Assembly: GCA_035649415.1 (NCBI GenBank)
Contig: DASRJP010000140.1
Coordinates: 1 to 17,874 of the forward strand
DNA: 17,874 bases
Direction: 5' to 3'
DNA from: DATKDU01 sp035649415
GTDB lineage: Bacteria; Planctomycetota; Planctomycetia; Pirellulales; Pirellulaceae
The position numbers were made by a program, and so were the translations under genes. Below the pieces are notes generated by a model. The model saw nothing but the letters and a program-made list of their open reading frames with translations, ran no database searches and was not told the origin of the DNA. Of this stretch, positions 7,139-14,711 are shown piece by piece (the first letter of the stretch is position 1; the number at the start of each line of letters is the position of its first letter).

Positions 7139-7297
7139 ATGCCACGTCTTACAGCCGCTACCCCGAAGTACCGCCTGCATCGCGCCAGTGGCCAGGCGGT
7201 CGTCACCATCGCGGGCAAGGATCACTATCTCGGCCCGTGGAAGGCGAATCAGGTCGAGTACCGATACGGCAACGTCATCCTTGGACCCTGCCCGTGT
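7139..7297 (+). pseudogene. Truncated tyrosine recombinase (integrase), N-terminus only
   Basis: The ATG at 7139 has AGGAGA eight bases upstream. The first residues (MPRLTAATPKYRLHRASGQA, then VVTIAGKDHYLGPW) match the start I recall for planctomycete phage-type integrases. That start leads into the SAM-like DNA-binding region of tyrosine recombinases. In intact proteins it continues into an EYDR-like helix. Here resemblance fades after about residue 45 (VEYRYGNVI). The frame runs on to 7432 only as antisense to the phosphatase gene. The catalytic Arg-His-Arg-Tyr domain is absent. Lying 123 bases after tRNA-Val, it is best read as the leftover 5' end of an integrated element. The exact end of homology is uncertain. 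Confidence 0.7.
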
Positions 7298-8710
7298 TCA
7301 TCTCAGTGCTTCGTCCAGCACTCGCCCATCAACCCGGATGTCCTTGAGGCCCAGGAGCCTCGCTGCGGTCGGCATTACGTCAATATTCTCGGCCTTTTCG
7401 ATGCGGACGCCGGGCTTGATCGCTGCTCCTGAGATCACACAAAGTGCGTTCATCTTGGGCAACGTCGCAAGGAAACCATGAGCGCCAATGGCAATGCGTC
7501 CTTCCATTTGCGATGTGACAAACGAGTCTCCGTCAGCTGAGTCCGCTACGCCGTATCCATCTTCGGTGACGAGGATGAGGTCGGGGGCTTGATCGTACTC
7601 GCGGGGGTGAGGGAGGCCGTGCTCCGCGAACCCCTCGGGCGTCAGAATGGCGGCTACGCCTTCTTTTCCCAGGAACAGAACCTGGAATTGCTTGCGATCA
7701 GCTTCGACAGTGCCCGGATCCGTGCAATAGACAAGCCCGGTGCCTCCCTCGGAAATAACATGAATCTGGGCATAGCTGACTTTGCCGCCGGCGCCCGCAG
7801 TCAGCAGGCCTTTCTGACGCAAAATGGCATTGGGACAAATGGCCTTGGGAGTGAGCGTAAAGCCGTGATCGGCGACCACGAAAACTGTCGTCTTGTGACG
7901 AATGTCCGCTGCATCTAGCGCTTCAAGCACGCGCCCCACGCACATATCGGCATAGGCGTTGGCTGTGTATCCGGGCGGTGACTGGGGACCTTCGGCATGA
8001 TGCGTCGCATCGACATTCAATAAATGCAGGAGCATCAGATTCGGTCGTCGCTCGCGGATGACGTGACAGGCGGCCTCGGTCCAGACATAGTCCCGCCCGA
8101 CAACGCTGTTGGCCGAGAATGACTTGTCGGTTTCGTCCTTAAGTAGTCGTAGTCGGACAAGTTCTTGCCGCAATCGTGGCGTGGAATGTGTGATGGCCTC
8201 GGGCACGTCAGGAAAACTGTCGTCCAGAGACTTGGCGCCTCGCGTGCATGGCCAGTTTATCTCGGCGGTGGTAAGTCCGGCCGCTTTTGCCGCATCGAAT
8301 AGTGTCGGCACTCGCACCAGGTCCTGCTTGTCCTTTCGGGGGTCAATTGTGACGGGGATGCCGGCACCCCTTCTGACAAATACGCCGTTGGCCAGCACTC
8401 CGTGCTTCTCTGGCCGTACCCCCGTGACGAGCGAGGTGTGGTTGGGCCATGTCACCGATGGATTGGAAACCTTCATCCCGCCGGCGACGACCGCTCCATC
8501 GTGGGCCAGCTTGCGAATGTTAGGAATTGCCGCCTTGGGATCGTCCAGCAGGTAGGCCGCAAACCCGTCCAGGCTGATAATCACGACATGGCGGTCACTG
8601 GCAGTGCTCTGCCCCTGAGCGAATTCGGCGACTACGACTAACAGGCAAAGGAAAATGACGACAGCGATGGTTCGACTGCCTTTCGATCGAGACGCTCTTT
8701 CAATAGGCAT
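7298..8710 (-). CDS. Secreted nucleotide pyrophosphatase/phosphodiesterase-like enzyme
   Basis: The product has 470 residues from the ATG at 8710, which gives a proper signal peptide (basic start, then TIAVVIFLCLLVVVAEF); an in-frame TTG at 8758 is less likely. It belongs to the alkaline phosphatase superfamily, nucleotide pyrophosphatase/phosphodiesterase branch. Metal ligands and nucleophile are visible: Asp48 in ISLDGF, Thr87 in NPSVTWPNHTS, Asp234 and His238 in NVDATHHAEG, Asp281-His282 in ADHGF, and His411 in GAHGF. It probably hydrolyses phosphodiesters or phosphonates outside the cytoplasm; the substrate cannot be read from sequence. It converges on the integrase fragment, and by eye it is less GC-rich than the DUF58 region. 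It has no operon partner on this strand. Confidence 0.9.
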   Translation of the reverse strand: MPIERASRSKGSRTIAVVIFLCLLVVVAEFAQGQSTASDRHVVIISLDGFAAYLLDDPKAAIPNIRKLAHDGAVVAGGMKVSNPSVTWPNHTSLVTGVRPEKHGVLANGVFVRRGAGIPVTIDPRKDKQDLVRVPTLFDAAKAAGLTTAEINWPCTRGAKSLDDSFPDVPEAITHSTPRLRQELVRLRLLKDETDKSFSANSVVGRDYVWTEAACHVIRERRPNLMLLHLLNVDATHHAEGPQSPPGYTANAYADMCVGRVLEALDAADIRHKTTVFVVADHGFTLTPKAICPNAILRQKGLLTAGAGGKVSYAQIHVISEGGTGLVYCTDPGTVEADRKQFQVLFLGKEGVAAILTPEGFAEHGLPHPREYDQAPDLILVTEDGYGVADSADGDSFVTSQMEGRIAIGAHGFLATLPKMNALCVISGAAIKPGVRIEKAENIDVMPTAARLLGLKDIRVDGRVLDEALR

Positions 8711-9111
8711 GTTTTTCTTTCCTACGAGAAGGGCGACGGTAGGTATTCGCCAGGGCAAATGGTCACGTGTGGAGGCTCGCTCGAATCGCGCTGGCTCTCT
8801 CTGCTTGCCGGGATCATCCTCCCCTTTGTTAACTCCGTGTCAACTCCGGACGACGGTTGACGTGCATTCCCAACACTTCATCGAAGTTGCTTACATGAGC
8901 AGGGCGGGCACGGGGCCCGCTGTTCCAAAATGCGCCTTCCTCTAACCACCCTGTGATGGGCGCTTCGTTGACATAGCGTTCCGTCGTCGAATTTGCCCGT
9001 GGGCAAATCAACAGCGAAACAGGCGGGAAGAATGGGCGATGGCGGCGACACTTCCTTTGCCAAAGGCAGATTGAGCTGTTCATTACAAACGTGCAACACA
9101 GGGGGACCTGC
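8711..9111. other. 401-base divergent intergenic region
   Basis: This stretch separates the phosphatase (leftward) from the membrane protein gene (rightward). I find no convincing gene in either strand; the short frames lack family features and ribosome binding sites. It holds a perfect 8-base-arm inverted repeat at 8991-9008 with TTGACA 17 bases before it, and probably the promoters of both genes. Confidence 0.6.
8968..9008 (+). promoter_or_regulatory. Possible promoter with overlapping operator-like palindrome
   Basis: TTGACA at 8968-8973 is a perfect -35 hexamer. Seventeen bases later begins ATTTGCCC-GT-GGGCAAAT (8991-9008), an inverted repeat with exact 8-base arms covering where a -10 would lie. 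The -10 itself (ATTTGC) is poor. The arrangement would suit a repressed promoter for the membrane protein gene about 100 bases downstream, but this is inference. Confidence 0.3.
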
Positions 9112-9885
9112 ATGTTTGCCGCGCTGATGCGTTATCGCGGGCCGCTCGGCCTGGTCTTACTCATTGGCATCAATCTTGGCTTAGCCAGCTGTTTGTCGGT
9201 TGCGGCTGGTCGCACGGCGGGAGCCGCTGTCATCCCAGTCTGGACAATGCGTGTCGTCGCCTTCGCGCTGGGAGTGGTGCTGGGGGAGGTCTACTTGCTC
9301 GTTTTGTGGCTAGGATTGGCCGGACCATCGGCCGTCTTCCGCTACCCGCTGGCAGGCATTGTCTTCCTCTTCAGCGCGTCAACCGTCGCGCGCGGTCTAG
9401 GCATTGGACAATCGGGGGACGGGGCGATTCTGGCTGCCTATGTGGCCGTGCCCGTACTCGCAGCTCATTTGCCGCTACTTTCCCTTCGTTGGCTGCTAGG
9501 CTGGCGACTGGCTTTCGATGTGGCCAGTTATCCCATCGAGCGAGCCGGAAAGACGCAGTTCTATCTGGCACACTGTTTCTGGATGATGACGCTGGTAGCG
9601 CTGCCGCTCGCCCTCTACCGAGCGCTGGCTGGCATGTTTCGAGCCGGAGAGGAAATTCCCGCATCGGTGCTCGCGATCATCGGCGTCTTGGTGATGCTGG
9701 CCGGTGCTGCCAGCACCTGGGTTGCGCTGGCAACGCGTCGCCGGTTGATTCCCGTCATCGTTCTGCTGGCGGTGCTTTGCCTGTCCCGCATTAGCGAGCA
9801 TTTAGTCAATCGAATACTCATAACCGGGTCGTCACGAACTATTTCTTGCTTATGGCACCAATGTCAGGCATCGCGGCTACGGTGA
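9112..9885 (+). CDS. Multi-pass membrane protein, 3' end frameshifted
   Basis: I do not recognise a named family. The ATG at 9112 follows a purine-rich AGGGGG by six bases and is preferred to the GTG at 9091. The frame as read gives 257 residues. Hydrophobic segments are clear at about 12-32, 47-71, 80-92, 105-125, 155-172, 184-207 and 212-226. Positively charged loops (RRRLIP, RYRG) suggest a polytopic inner-membrane protein. The frame breaks near 9826-9828: the last 18 residues (SSRTISCLWHQCQASRLR) are unlike the rest. The neighbouring frame instead gives a further hydrophobic helix to a stop at 9963-9965. The gene is either mutated or contains a sequencing error. It is followed by a DUF1501 gene on the same strand. 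Confidence 0.7.
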   Translation: MFAALMRYRGPLGLVLLIGINLGLASCLSVAAGRTAGAAVIPVWTMRVVAFALGVVLGEVYLLVLWLGLAGPSAVFRYPLAGIVFLFSASTVARGLGIGQSGDGAILAAYVAVPVLAAHLPLLSLRWLLGWRLAFDVASYPIERAGKTQFYLAHCFWMMTLVALPLALYRALAGMFRAGEEIPASVLAIIGVLVMLAGAASTWVALATRRRLIPVIVLLAVLCLSRISEHLVNRILITGSSRTISCLWHQCQASRLR

Positions 9886-9965
9886 TTGTCAATCTCGCCC
9901 TGCTCCGTGCGGCTGGACTGAAGCTGCTTGTCTTGAGACCGCCTAACGAGCATCCATATGCCTAA
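9828..9965 (+). pseudogene. Out-of-frame 3' part of the membrane protein gene
   Basis: Read from 9828, this stretch encodes VVTNYFLLMAPMSGIAATVI followed by VNLALLRAAGLKLLVLRPPN and a short tail ending at TAA 9963-9965. This is a strongly hydrophobic helix with a basic end, typical of the last segment of such proteins. It is one base out of step with the upstream frame at the run GGG (9826-9828). Restoring one base would give a protein of 284 residues. Confidence 0.6.
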
Positions 9966-10164
9966 TCCAGAAAATCCCCCTCGTCCAGCCGCTCGGCGAC
10001 GTGCGTCTCCGTGACGAAAGAATGGTCCTTGCTGATCAGGGCCCGAGAGGCACGGGGGTCTGGGGAATGGTTCGAGTTGGGGTGGCGTCAAAAGCGGGCT
10101 TCGATTGCGTTTCCATCAGCCGTCGCGATAATTAGGTGCCAACACACTACTCTGGAAGCAATCC

Positions 10165-11529
10165 ATGCCAGCGCGGCTTTGTTCCGGTCCCCTGAGACGA
10201 CGCGAGTTCTTGCGCGTAGGCACTCTGGCGCTGGGAGGAATCACCCTGCCGCAGCTCTTGCGCAGCCGCGCCGAGGCAAAAGCCTCACAGTCGGCGACAT
10301 CCGTGATCCTGTTCTGGATGTGGGGCGGGCCAAGCCAACTCGAAACCTATGACATGAAGCCGGAAGCCCCGATCGAGTATCGAGGGCCGCTGCGTCCCAT
10401 CCGCACCAACGTGCCCGGAATCGAGATCTGCGAGTATCTGCCGCGCCAGGCCAAGATTGCCGACAAGTTTTCGATCATTCGCTCGCTGCACCACAACATG
10501 TCGGCCCATAACGACGGCAGCATCGAGATGCTGACCGGGAAGACGCCCGCGGTTCCTGACCCCACCTCGCAAGCGCGGTCCGAACATCCGGACTTCGGCA
10601 TGATCGCCAGCCGCATGCGCAGGCCCCGTGACGATGGACTTCCGCAATACGTCGGCGTCCAAAAGGCTCCGTTCATGACCAGTCCCGGTTACCTGAGCGT
10701 CGCGCACAAGGCGTTCGAGACCGGCGACCCGTCCCAGTCAGGTTTTGCCCCGAAAAACCTGACGTTGGCGACGGGCGTGAACAACGGGCGTCTGGATGAC
10801 CGCCGCAACCTGTTAACCCAATTCGACCAGTTCCGCCGGGGGATCGACCGGAACGCTGATGCGCTGGACGATTTCACTCATCGTGCGTTTACGATTCTGA
10901 CGAGTCCCGCGGTTGCCGGCGCCTTCGACCTGAGCCGAGAGGACGAGAAGGTCCGCGACAATTATGGCCGGCATCGCTGGGGGCAGAGCTGCCTGCTGGC
11001 GCGTCGGCTCGCAGAAGCGGGAGTGGCGGTCATCAATATTGATGCCACGGCGCCAAACGACACGACAAAGCACTTTAGCTGGGATGATCACGCTGGTGCA
11101 TTTCATCTGGACTATGCCCAGCGCGAGCGATTGCCGCAGATGGACCAGGCCCTATCGGCACTCATTACTGACCTCGTGGATCGCGGGCTCGACCGCAACG
11201 TACTGGTCATTGCGTGCGGGGAATTCGGTCGCACGCCGCGTGTCACCTATGCGCCGAAGAATTTTTCCGATCAGCCCGGAGTGGGTCGCGACCACTGGCC
11301 CAACGCGTTCAGTGCATTGATTGCCGGTGGTGGGCTACGAATGGGACAAGTCGTCGGGGCGACGAATTCCAAATCCGAGTATCCGACTGTTGATCCGGTC
11401 ACTCCGCAAGACTTACTGGCAACGGTGTATCGCCATCTTGAGATCGACTTCCGGCGCGAGTTACTGAATTTTGCGGGCCGGCCGGTGCCTATCTTGCCCC
11501 ACGGACGACCGATTGCTGCCCTGGCTTGA
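10165..11529 (+). CDS. Tat-exported DUF1501 protein
   Basis: The product has 454 residues; the ATG at 10165 follows GGAAG by eight bases. The N-terminus carries a twin-arginine export signal (RRREFLRVGTLALGG at 11-25), so it is exported folded. The body matches the DUF1501 family abundant in planctomycetes, with FWMWGGPSQLETYDMKP, FSIIRSLHHNMSAHNDG, HFSWDDHAG, IACGEFGRTP and GRDHWPNAFSALIAGGG. DUF1501 is a sulfatase/alkaline-phosphatase-fold relative, often encoded beside DUF1549/DUF1553 cytochrome-type proteins. No such partner is present here, so this copy is an orphan. The role is unknown; polymer or glycan processing in the periplasm is often suggested. About 200 bases upstream hold no gene I can support. 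Confidence 0.92.
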   Translation: MPARLCSGPLRRREFLRVGTLALGGITLPQLLRSRAEAKASQSATSVILFWMWGGPSQLETYDMKPEAPIEYRGPLRPIRTNVPGIEICEYLPRQAKIADKFSIIRSLHHNMSAHNDGSIEMLTGKTPAVPDPTSQARSEHPDFGMIASRMRRPRDDGLPQYVGVQKAPFMTSPGYLSVAHKAFETGDPSQSGFAPKNLTLATGVNNGRLDDRRNLLTQFDQFRRGIDRNADALDDFTHRAFTILTSPAVAGAFDLSREDEKVRDNYGRHRWGQSCLLARRLAEAGVAVINIDATAPNDTTKHFSWDDHAGAFHLDYAQRERLPQMDQALSALITDLVDRGLDRNVLVIACGEFGRTPRVTYAPKNFSDQPGVGRDHWPNAFSALIAGGGLRMGQVVGATNSKSEYPTVDPVTPQDLLATVYRHLEIDFRRELLNFAGRPVPILPHGRPIAALA

Positions 11530-11555
11530 TCGGCGCCGGTTGCCCTTCATCCCCA

Positions 11556-11577
11556 CACCACAGGGTCATCTGTGGTG
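11556..11577. terminator. Hairpin between convergent genes, possible terminator
   Basis: CACCACAG (11556-11563) and CTGTGGTG (11570-11577) are exact complements around a six-base loop. The site is 26 bases past the DUF1501 stop, in the gap between it and the opposing membrane gene (ends 11673). No T-run follows on either strand, so if it stops transcription it is not by the classical intrinsic route. Confidence 0.4.
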
Positions 11578-11672
11578 ATTCGATCCGCACGAGCACCAGT
11601 CCGGGCAGGACGAGCCAATTCCGGAGCAGGCGGTGGGGGAGGCGCGCCGAACCTTTCGTTTCGGCTGGCTGC

Positions 11673-12527
11673 TCACCAATACATGACGCCGAAGATCAGA
11701 ATTGGGGTGAACAATGCAAAGTCCGCCAAGGCCCGCAATGCGTCGCCGCTCAGTCGGCAGGCGTAGCGATGCAGGACCGTGAGCGCGGCGAAGGCCGCCG
11801 CGAGGGACAAATAAAACGCGGTCGCACCGACGAAATTCGCCGCAAATAGCGCCGTCAATGTGAGAGCAATGCCGATCCAGAGCAAGTCGCGGTTCATGGT
11901 TTGCCACCACTGGGATGCACCGCCGGGGTCGTTGGCTCGGTCGCTGCTGGCGTCGCGGGCGGCGATGACCAGGCAATTGAATGCCACGACAAGAGCGATG
12001 GATCCAAACAGCGGCAGCGTTTGTCTCGTCGCGCCAAGGCACGAATACGCACCCAAAGCGAAAAACAACCCGACGCCGAATTCTTTTCCGGGGAGTTTCT
12101 CCCGTAGAAAGACCGGCATCACAAATGCCAGAAAATGCAAACCCACGCCGAGTCCCACTGCCGCTGCGCGCCCCAGAACCTCCACCGGCAAACCAACCCA
12201 TAGAATCGCGAGAATGCCCGTCATGCAGAAGCTGAGGCAGGCCCAGAATAGCGGTCGCCACTCGCGCCCAAACCGCAAGCGGCCGGTCGCGTGACTCCAG
12301 TCCCGGCAATGAGCAACGTCGATGAGCCTGTCGGTCAGGTAAATGGACCAAACGACCAGGAACAGCGCCGCGGCGGGGCGAATCGGCAGTGCCGCATCCG
12401 ACGACCGGCTGGTCGCCCAGGTCCAAGTCAATACGACGCAGGGAGCATCCAGCCCCAGCCAACTGGGCACGAACCACCACCGAAACGATTCCGCGACATG
12501 CTCGGTCATCGCCTGTTCGGCGGACAT
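11673..12527 (-). CDS. Polytopic membrane protein, possibly UbiA-like prenyltransferase
   Basis: The product has 284 residues from the ATG at 12527, three bases after the stop of the lipid kinase gene, so the two are co-transcribed. About seven to nine hydrophobic segments are visible. Between the second and third lies IYLTDRLIDVAHC with Asp66 and Asp70, and later NCLVIAARDASSDRAND with acidic residues at 192, 196 and 200. The segment LPGKEFGVGLFFALGAYS lies between them. This spacing of two Asp-rich loops resembles UbiA-superfamily enzymes, which bind isoprenyl diphosphate through Mg2+. However, the canonical NDxxDxxxD motif is not exact. Pairing with a DgkA/undecaprenol kinase-type gene fits a lipid role. 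I consider UbiA-like identity plausible but unproven; a generic membrane protein is the alternative. Confidence 0.75.
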   Translation of the reverse strand: MSAEQAMTEHVAESFRWWFVPSWLGLDAPCVVLTWTWATSRSSDAALPIRPAAALFLVVWSIYLTDRLIDVAHCRDWSHATGRLRFGREWRPLFWACLSFCMTGILAILWVGLPVEVLGRAAAVGLGVGLHFLAFVMPVFLREKLPGKEFGVGLFFALGAYSCLGATRQTLPLFGSIALVVAFNCLVIAARDASSDRANDPGGASQWWQTMNRDLLWIGIALTLTALFAANFVGATAFYLSLAAAFAALTVLHRYACRLSGDALRALADFALFTPILIFGVMYW

Positions 12528-12530
12528 GGC

Positions 12531-12956
12531 TCACCATCCCGCCGCGGCCCAGAGTTTGGGAACAAAAACCACTCCGCCCACCACTGCCGCTGTGATCGCC
12601 AGCACCAGCACTGCCGCCGAACTGCAATCCTTGGCCTGCTTGATGAAAGGATGCGTCTCCTGCGAGACTCGATCGGCGAGCCGCTCCAGCGCCGTGTTCA
12701 TGCACTCGGCGGAGATGACCATGCCGATGCACAGCGACAGAACGATCCATTCCCAGGCCGCGACCGCAAACACAAATCCGGCGCCGATCACCCCCAGGGC
12801 GATGAGGCAATGGATCCTCATGTTTTGCTCGGTTCCAAAGGCGTGGGCCAGGCCGACGGAGCCGGTCACAAAACTGCGAAGGAATTTGGAGAAGTTCATA
12901 AGGCCCAAGCTCACCTGCTCGGTCCACGACAGCCTGTCTTTGCGGCCATGAGACAT
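12531..12956 (-). CDS. DgkA-type diacylglycerol / undecaprenol kinase
   Basis: The product has 141 residues from the ATG at 12956; an in-frame GTG at 12995 and an inner Met at about residue 20 are alternatives. This small integral membrane kinase phosphorylates a lipid alcohol using ATP. Signature residues are FLRSFVTGSVGLAHAFGTEQ then N-x-R-I-H at about 45-49, the catalytic/metal segment SAECMNTALERLADRV (Glu84, Asn87, Glu91, Asp94), and KQAKDCSSAAVLV at 106-118. Three membrane helices are expected and visible (about 50-68, 71-88, 114-132). The KQAKD form is closer to Gram-positive undecaprenol kinases, as I recall, but the substrate cannot be settled here. The next gene starts three bases after its stop. 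The gene follows a secreted protein gene on the same strand after about 230 bases. Confidence 0.9.
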   Translation of the reverse strand: MSHGRKDRLSWTEQVSLGLMNFSKFLRSFVTGSVGLAHAFGTEQNMRIHCLIALGVIGAGFVFAVAAWEWIVLSLCIGMVISAECMNTALERLADRVSQETHPFIKQAKDCSSAAVLVLAITAAVVGGVVFVPKLWAAAGW

Positions 12957-13057
12957 GCCCTCGTGCTGTGGAGCTAGGACCGCCAGCGTTCTCACGCCTG
13001 GAAACTGACCAGTTTGTGCGGATGTCCCTGAGATCGAATGTCCGCCCCCAGAGCAGC

Positions 13058-13183
13058 TTACCGCTCATCATCCGGCGACTCAACGCGCACGACGAACCGT
13101 CCCCTGTGCTTCTCGGCCGAGATGGTGATCCGGCCGGACAGGACCAGCTTCTCGCGGAGCAGGCTGTCGCTTCCGAGCCGCCA
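13058..13183 (-). other. Coding-like 41-codon remnant in frame after a stop
   Basis: Directly after the TAA (13184-13186) of the secreted protein gene, the same frame stays open for 41 codons to a TAA at 13058-13060. It has strongly G/C-biased third positions and a balanced, protein-like composition (SDSLLREKLVLSGRITISAE, then KHRGRFVVRVESPDDER). There is no ATG, and I see no ribosome binding site. It may be the eroded end of another gene, or a former C-terminal extension. It is not recognised. Confidence 0.35.
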
Positions 13184-14692
13184 TTATGCCCTCGGCTCGT
13201 AGATCACCATCAATGCCGGGCGCTGCTTGAGGTCCTTCACTCTTGGCGTGTACATAAGCATGTAATCGTTGGAATCACCATGCAGGAAGAACCCGTGGTT
13301 GGCGTGTTTCCCATCCAGCCAGAACTTCACTGCCTCGGTGAAGTCCCAGGCGCTGACGGCGCCGCCGCCGGCCGGACCATGGCTAAGGAACACGGGCCAA
13401 AAGTCGGGGTCCGCGCCGTAGTAGAGTCCGCTCACGCCCTTCCAATGCTTGCCTTTGGCGAAGAAGTAGCAGTTTGCCTGGGTCTCGTCCCAGTCGCGGT
13501 TGCACGGCTCAGCGACCCACAGGTTCGGCTTGTCCGGCGGCTTGAGGTCCGAGGCCTGGACGCGCGTGATGACAAGCTTGGCCGCTAGAACGTTGGCGTC
13601 CTTCGGAATACTTGCCAGGTCCACACGCATGAGGACGCTGCGGTGGCGCATGAAGACTTCCACGGTTTCGGACGGCGCCGGGGTGTTTTCGCGGCCGGGA
13701 TTGGGGCCATCAGGACCGTGGCAGTTCACGTACACGAGCCGCCACCCTTCGTAAGCTTTGTCAGGATGGGATGGGTGAAACCCCTTTTCCCCTTCGCGCA
13801 GGACGGCCAGCACGGCCCTGGGGTGATCTCGCTTCAACTTGTCGAACTCGGCGCGGAATCCATCCTCCACCTGCTCGATCGTCATCGGTTCCGGCCTGGC
13901 CCACTTGTCTTTCAGTCGCCTGGCTAAATCCGGAACGTCGTTGACTTCCAAGTCCGTGCCGAGGACTTTAAACTTTGCGACCTCCCCGGTCCGGGCGTAT
14001 TCGCGAGCGGCGGCCGCCGAATAGCCATCGTGATTGTACGGCGAGTACCAGCCCAGGACCTTGGGCGGCGGCCAATCGGTGCTGAGGCGCACGTTGCCGA
14101 CGAGCAGACTCTGCCCCTTCTCCGGCCGAAACATGCCGATGATGAACGAGGTGACGTCTCCTCGATCCGGGTCCAGGCTGCCAATGCCGTGGCGCAACAT
14201 AAGCGTCACTTCGTTGCGACCAGGCAGGAGGTTCATCGTCTTCTCCCAGCGCGGCTGCTGGGACTTGTCGTCTGGCCTGCCCTGGCAGATGCGAAAGTAG
14301 GCTACGCCCGGACGATCCACGGTCACCTCCGCCTGGAGCGTCTGAAAGGGCTTCCAGTTTCCCTGGACTGGGATCGTTGTCGTGCCGACCGCAGGCCAAT
14401 CCCCGCCGGCAAAGGTGATCTTCAAGCACTTGCCTGCCTGCCCATCGCCAGCCTTTGCGGTTGCAATCTCGATCGTGGGCGCTGGCTGTTCCTTTGCGAC
14501 TTCGGGGAGCTTCACCGGCGTCCAGTCCTTGGCAGCGGACTCGCTCGCAAAATTGAACAGGACCTGGTTCTTCTCATCCGCAGCCTCGCCGCAGGGCAAG
14601 ACCGCCTGGGCCAGCCAAAGCATATTCACGATGCACAAGGCGACGATCGAACGTCTATGTCGCATGGGTTTGGCTTGGGTTCGTGGCTTCAT
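13184..14692 (-). CDS. Secreted protein with C-terminal DNRLRE-like domain
   Basis: The product has 502 residues from the ATG at 14692; ATG 14665 is an equally acceptable start, nine codons later. A signal peptide is clear (RHRRSIVALCIVNMLWLAQA, cleavage near residues 33-38). Residues of about 40-205 look like a carbohydrate-binding-type beta-sandwich (LFNFASESAAKDWTPV; WEKTMNLLPGRNEVTL; LLVGNVRLS). A helical middle follows. The C-terminal part of about 150 residues resembles DNRLRE/disaggregatase-related modules (RVDLASIPKDANVLAAKLVI; NRDWDETQANCYFF; PALMVIYEPRA). No catalytic site is recognised. It starts 20 bases after the YCII stop and probably ends that operon. Family assignment is tentative; extracellular location is likely. 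Confidence 0.8.
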   Translation of the reverse strand: MKPRTQAKPMRHRRSIVALCIVNMLWLAQAVLPCGEAADEKNQVLFNFASESAAKDWTPVKLPEVAKEQPAPTIEIATAKAGDGQAGKCLKITFAGGDWPAVGTTTIPVQGNWKPFQTLQAEVTVDRPGVAYFRICQGRPDDKSQQPRWEKTMNLLPGRNEVTLMLRHGIGSLDPDRGDVTSFIIGMFRPEKGQSLLVGNVRLSTDWPPPKVLGWYSPYNHDGYSAAAAREYARTGEVAKFKVLGTDLEVNDVPDLARRLKDKWARPEPMTIEQVEDGFRAEFDKLKRDHPRAVLAVLREGEKGFHPSHPDKAYEGWRLVYVNCHGPDGPNPGRENTPAPSETVEVFMRHRSVLMRVDLASIPKDANVLAAKLVITRVQASDLKPPDKPNLWVAEPCNRDWDETQANCYFFAKGKHWKGVSGLYYGADPDFWPVFLSHGPAGGGAVSAWDFTEAVKFWLDGKHANHGFFLHGDSNDYMLMYTPRVKDLKQRPALMVIYEPRA

Positions 14693-14711
14693 CCCAACTT
14701 GGGCTTGCACG

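Noticed and set aside
8829..9113. A 94-codon frame on the - strand in the divergent gap
   Set aside because: It has low-complexity composition, no family features, and overlaps the start of the membrane protein gene.
9958..10014. Short frame starting ATGCCTAATCC that overlaps the restored membrane gene stop
   Set aside because: It has only 18 codons and is proline/arginine rich. The tight overlap with the stop is suggestive but nothing supports translation.
11530..11672. Coding-like stretch on the - strand after the polytopic membrane gene, in a shifted frame
   Set aside because: It runs antisense into the DUF1501 gene, has no start, and loses codon bias quickly; chance is sufficient.
11566..13083. 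A 505-codon open frame on the - strand
   Set aside because: It overlaps the DgkA and polytopic membrane genes on the same strand in another frame, and its residues (Arg/Gly/Ser rich, no domain) look like a GC-rich shadow.
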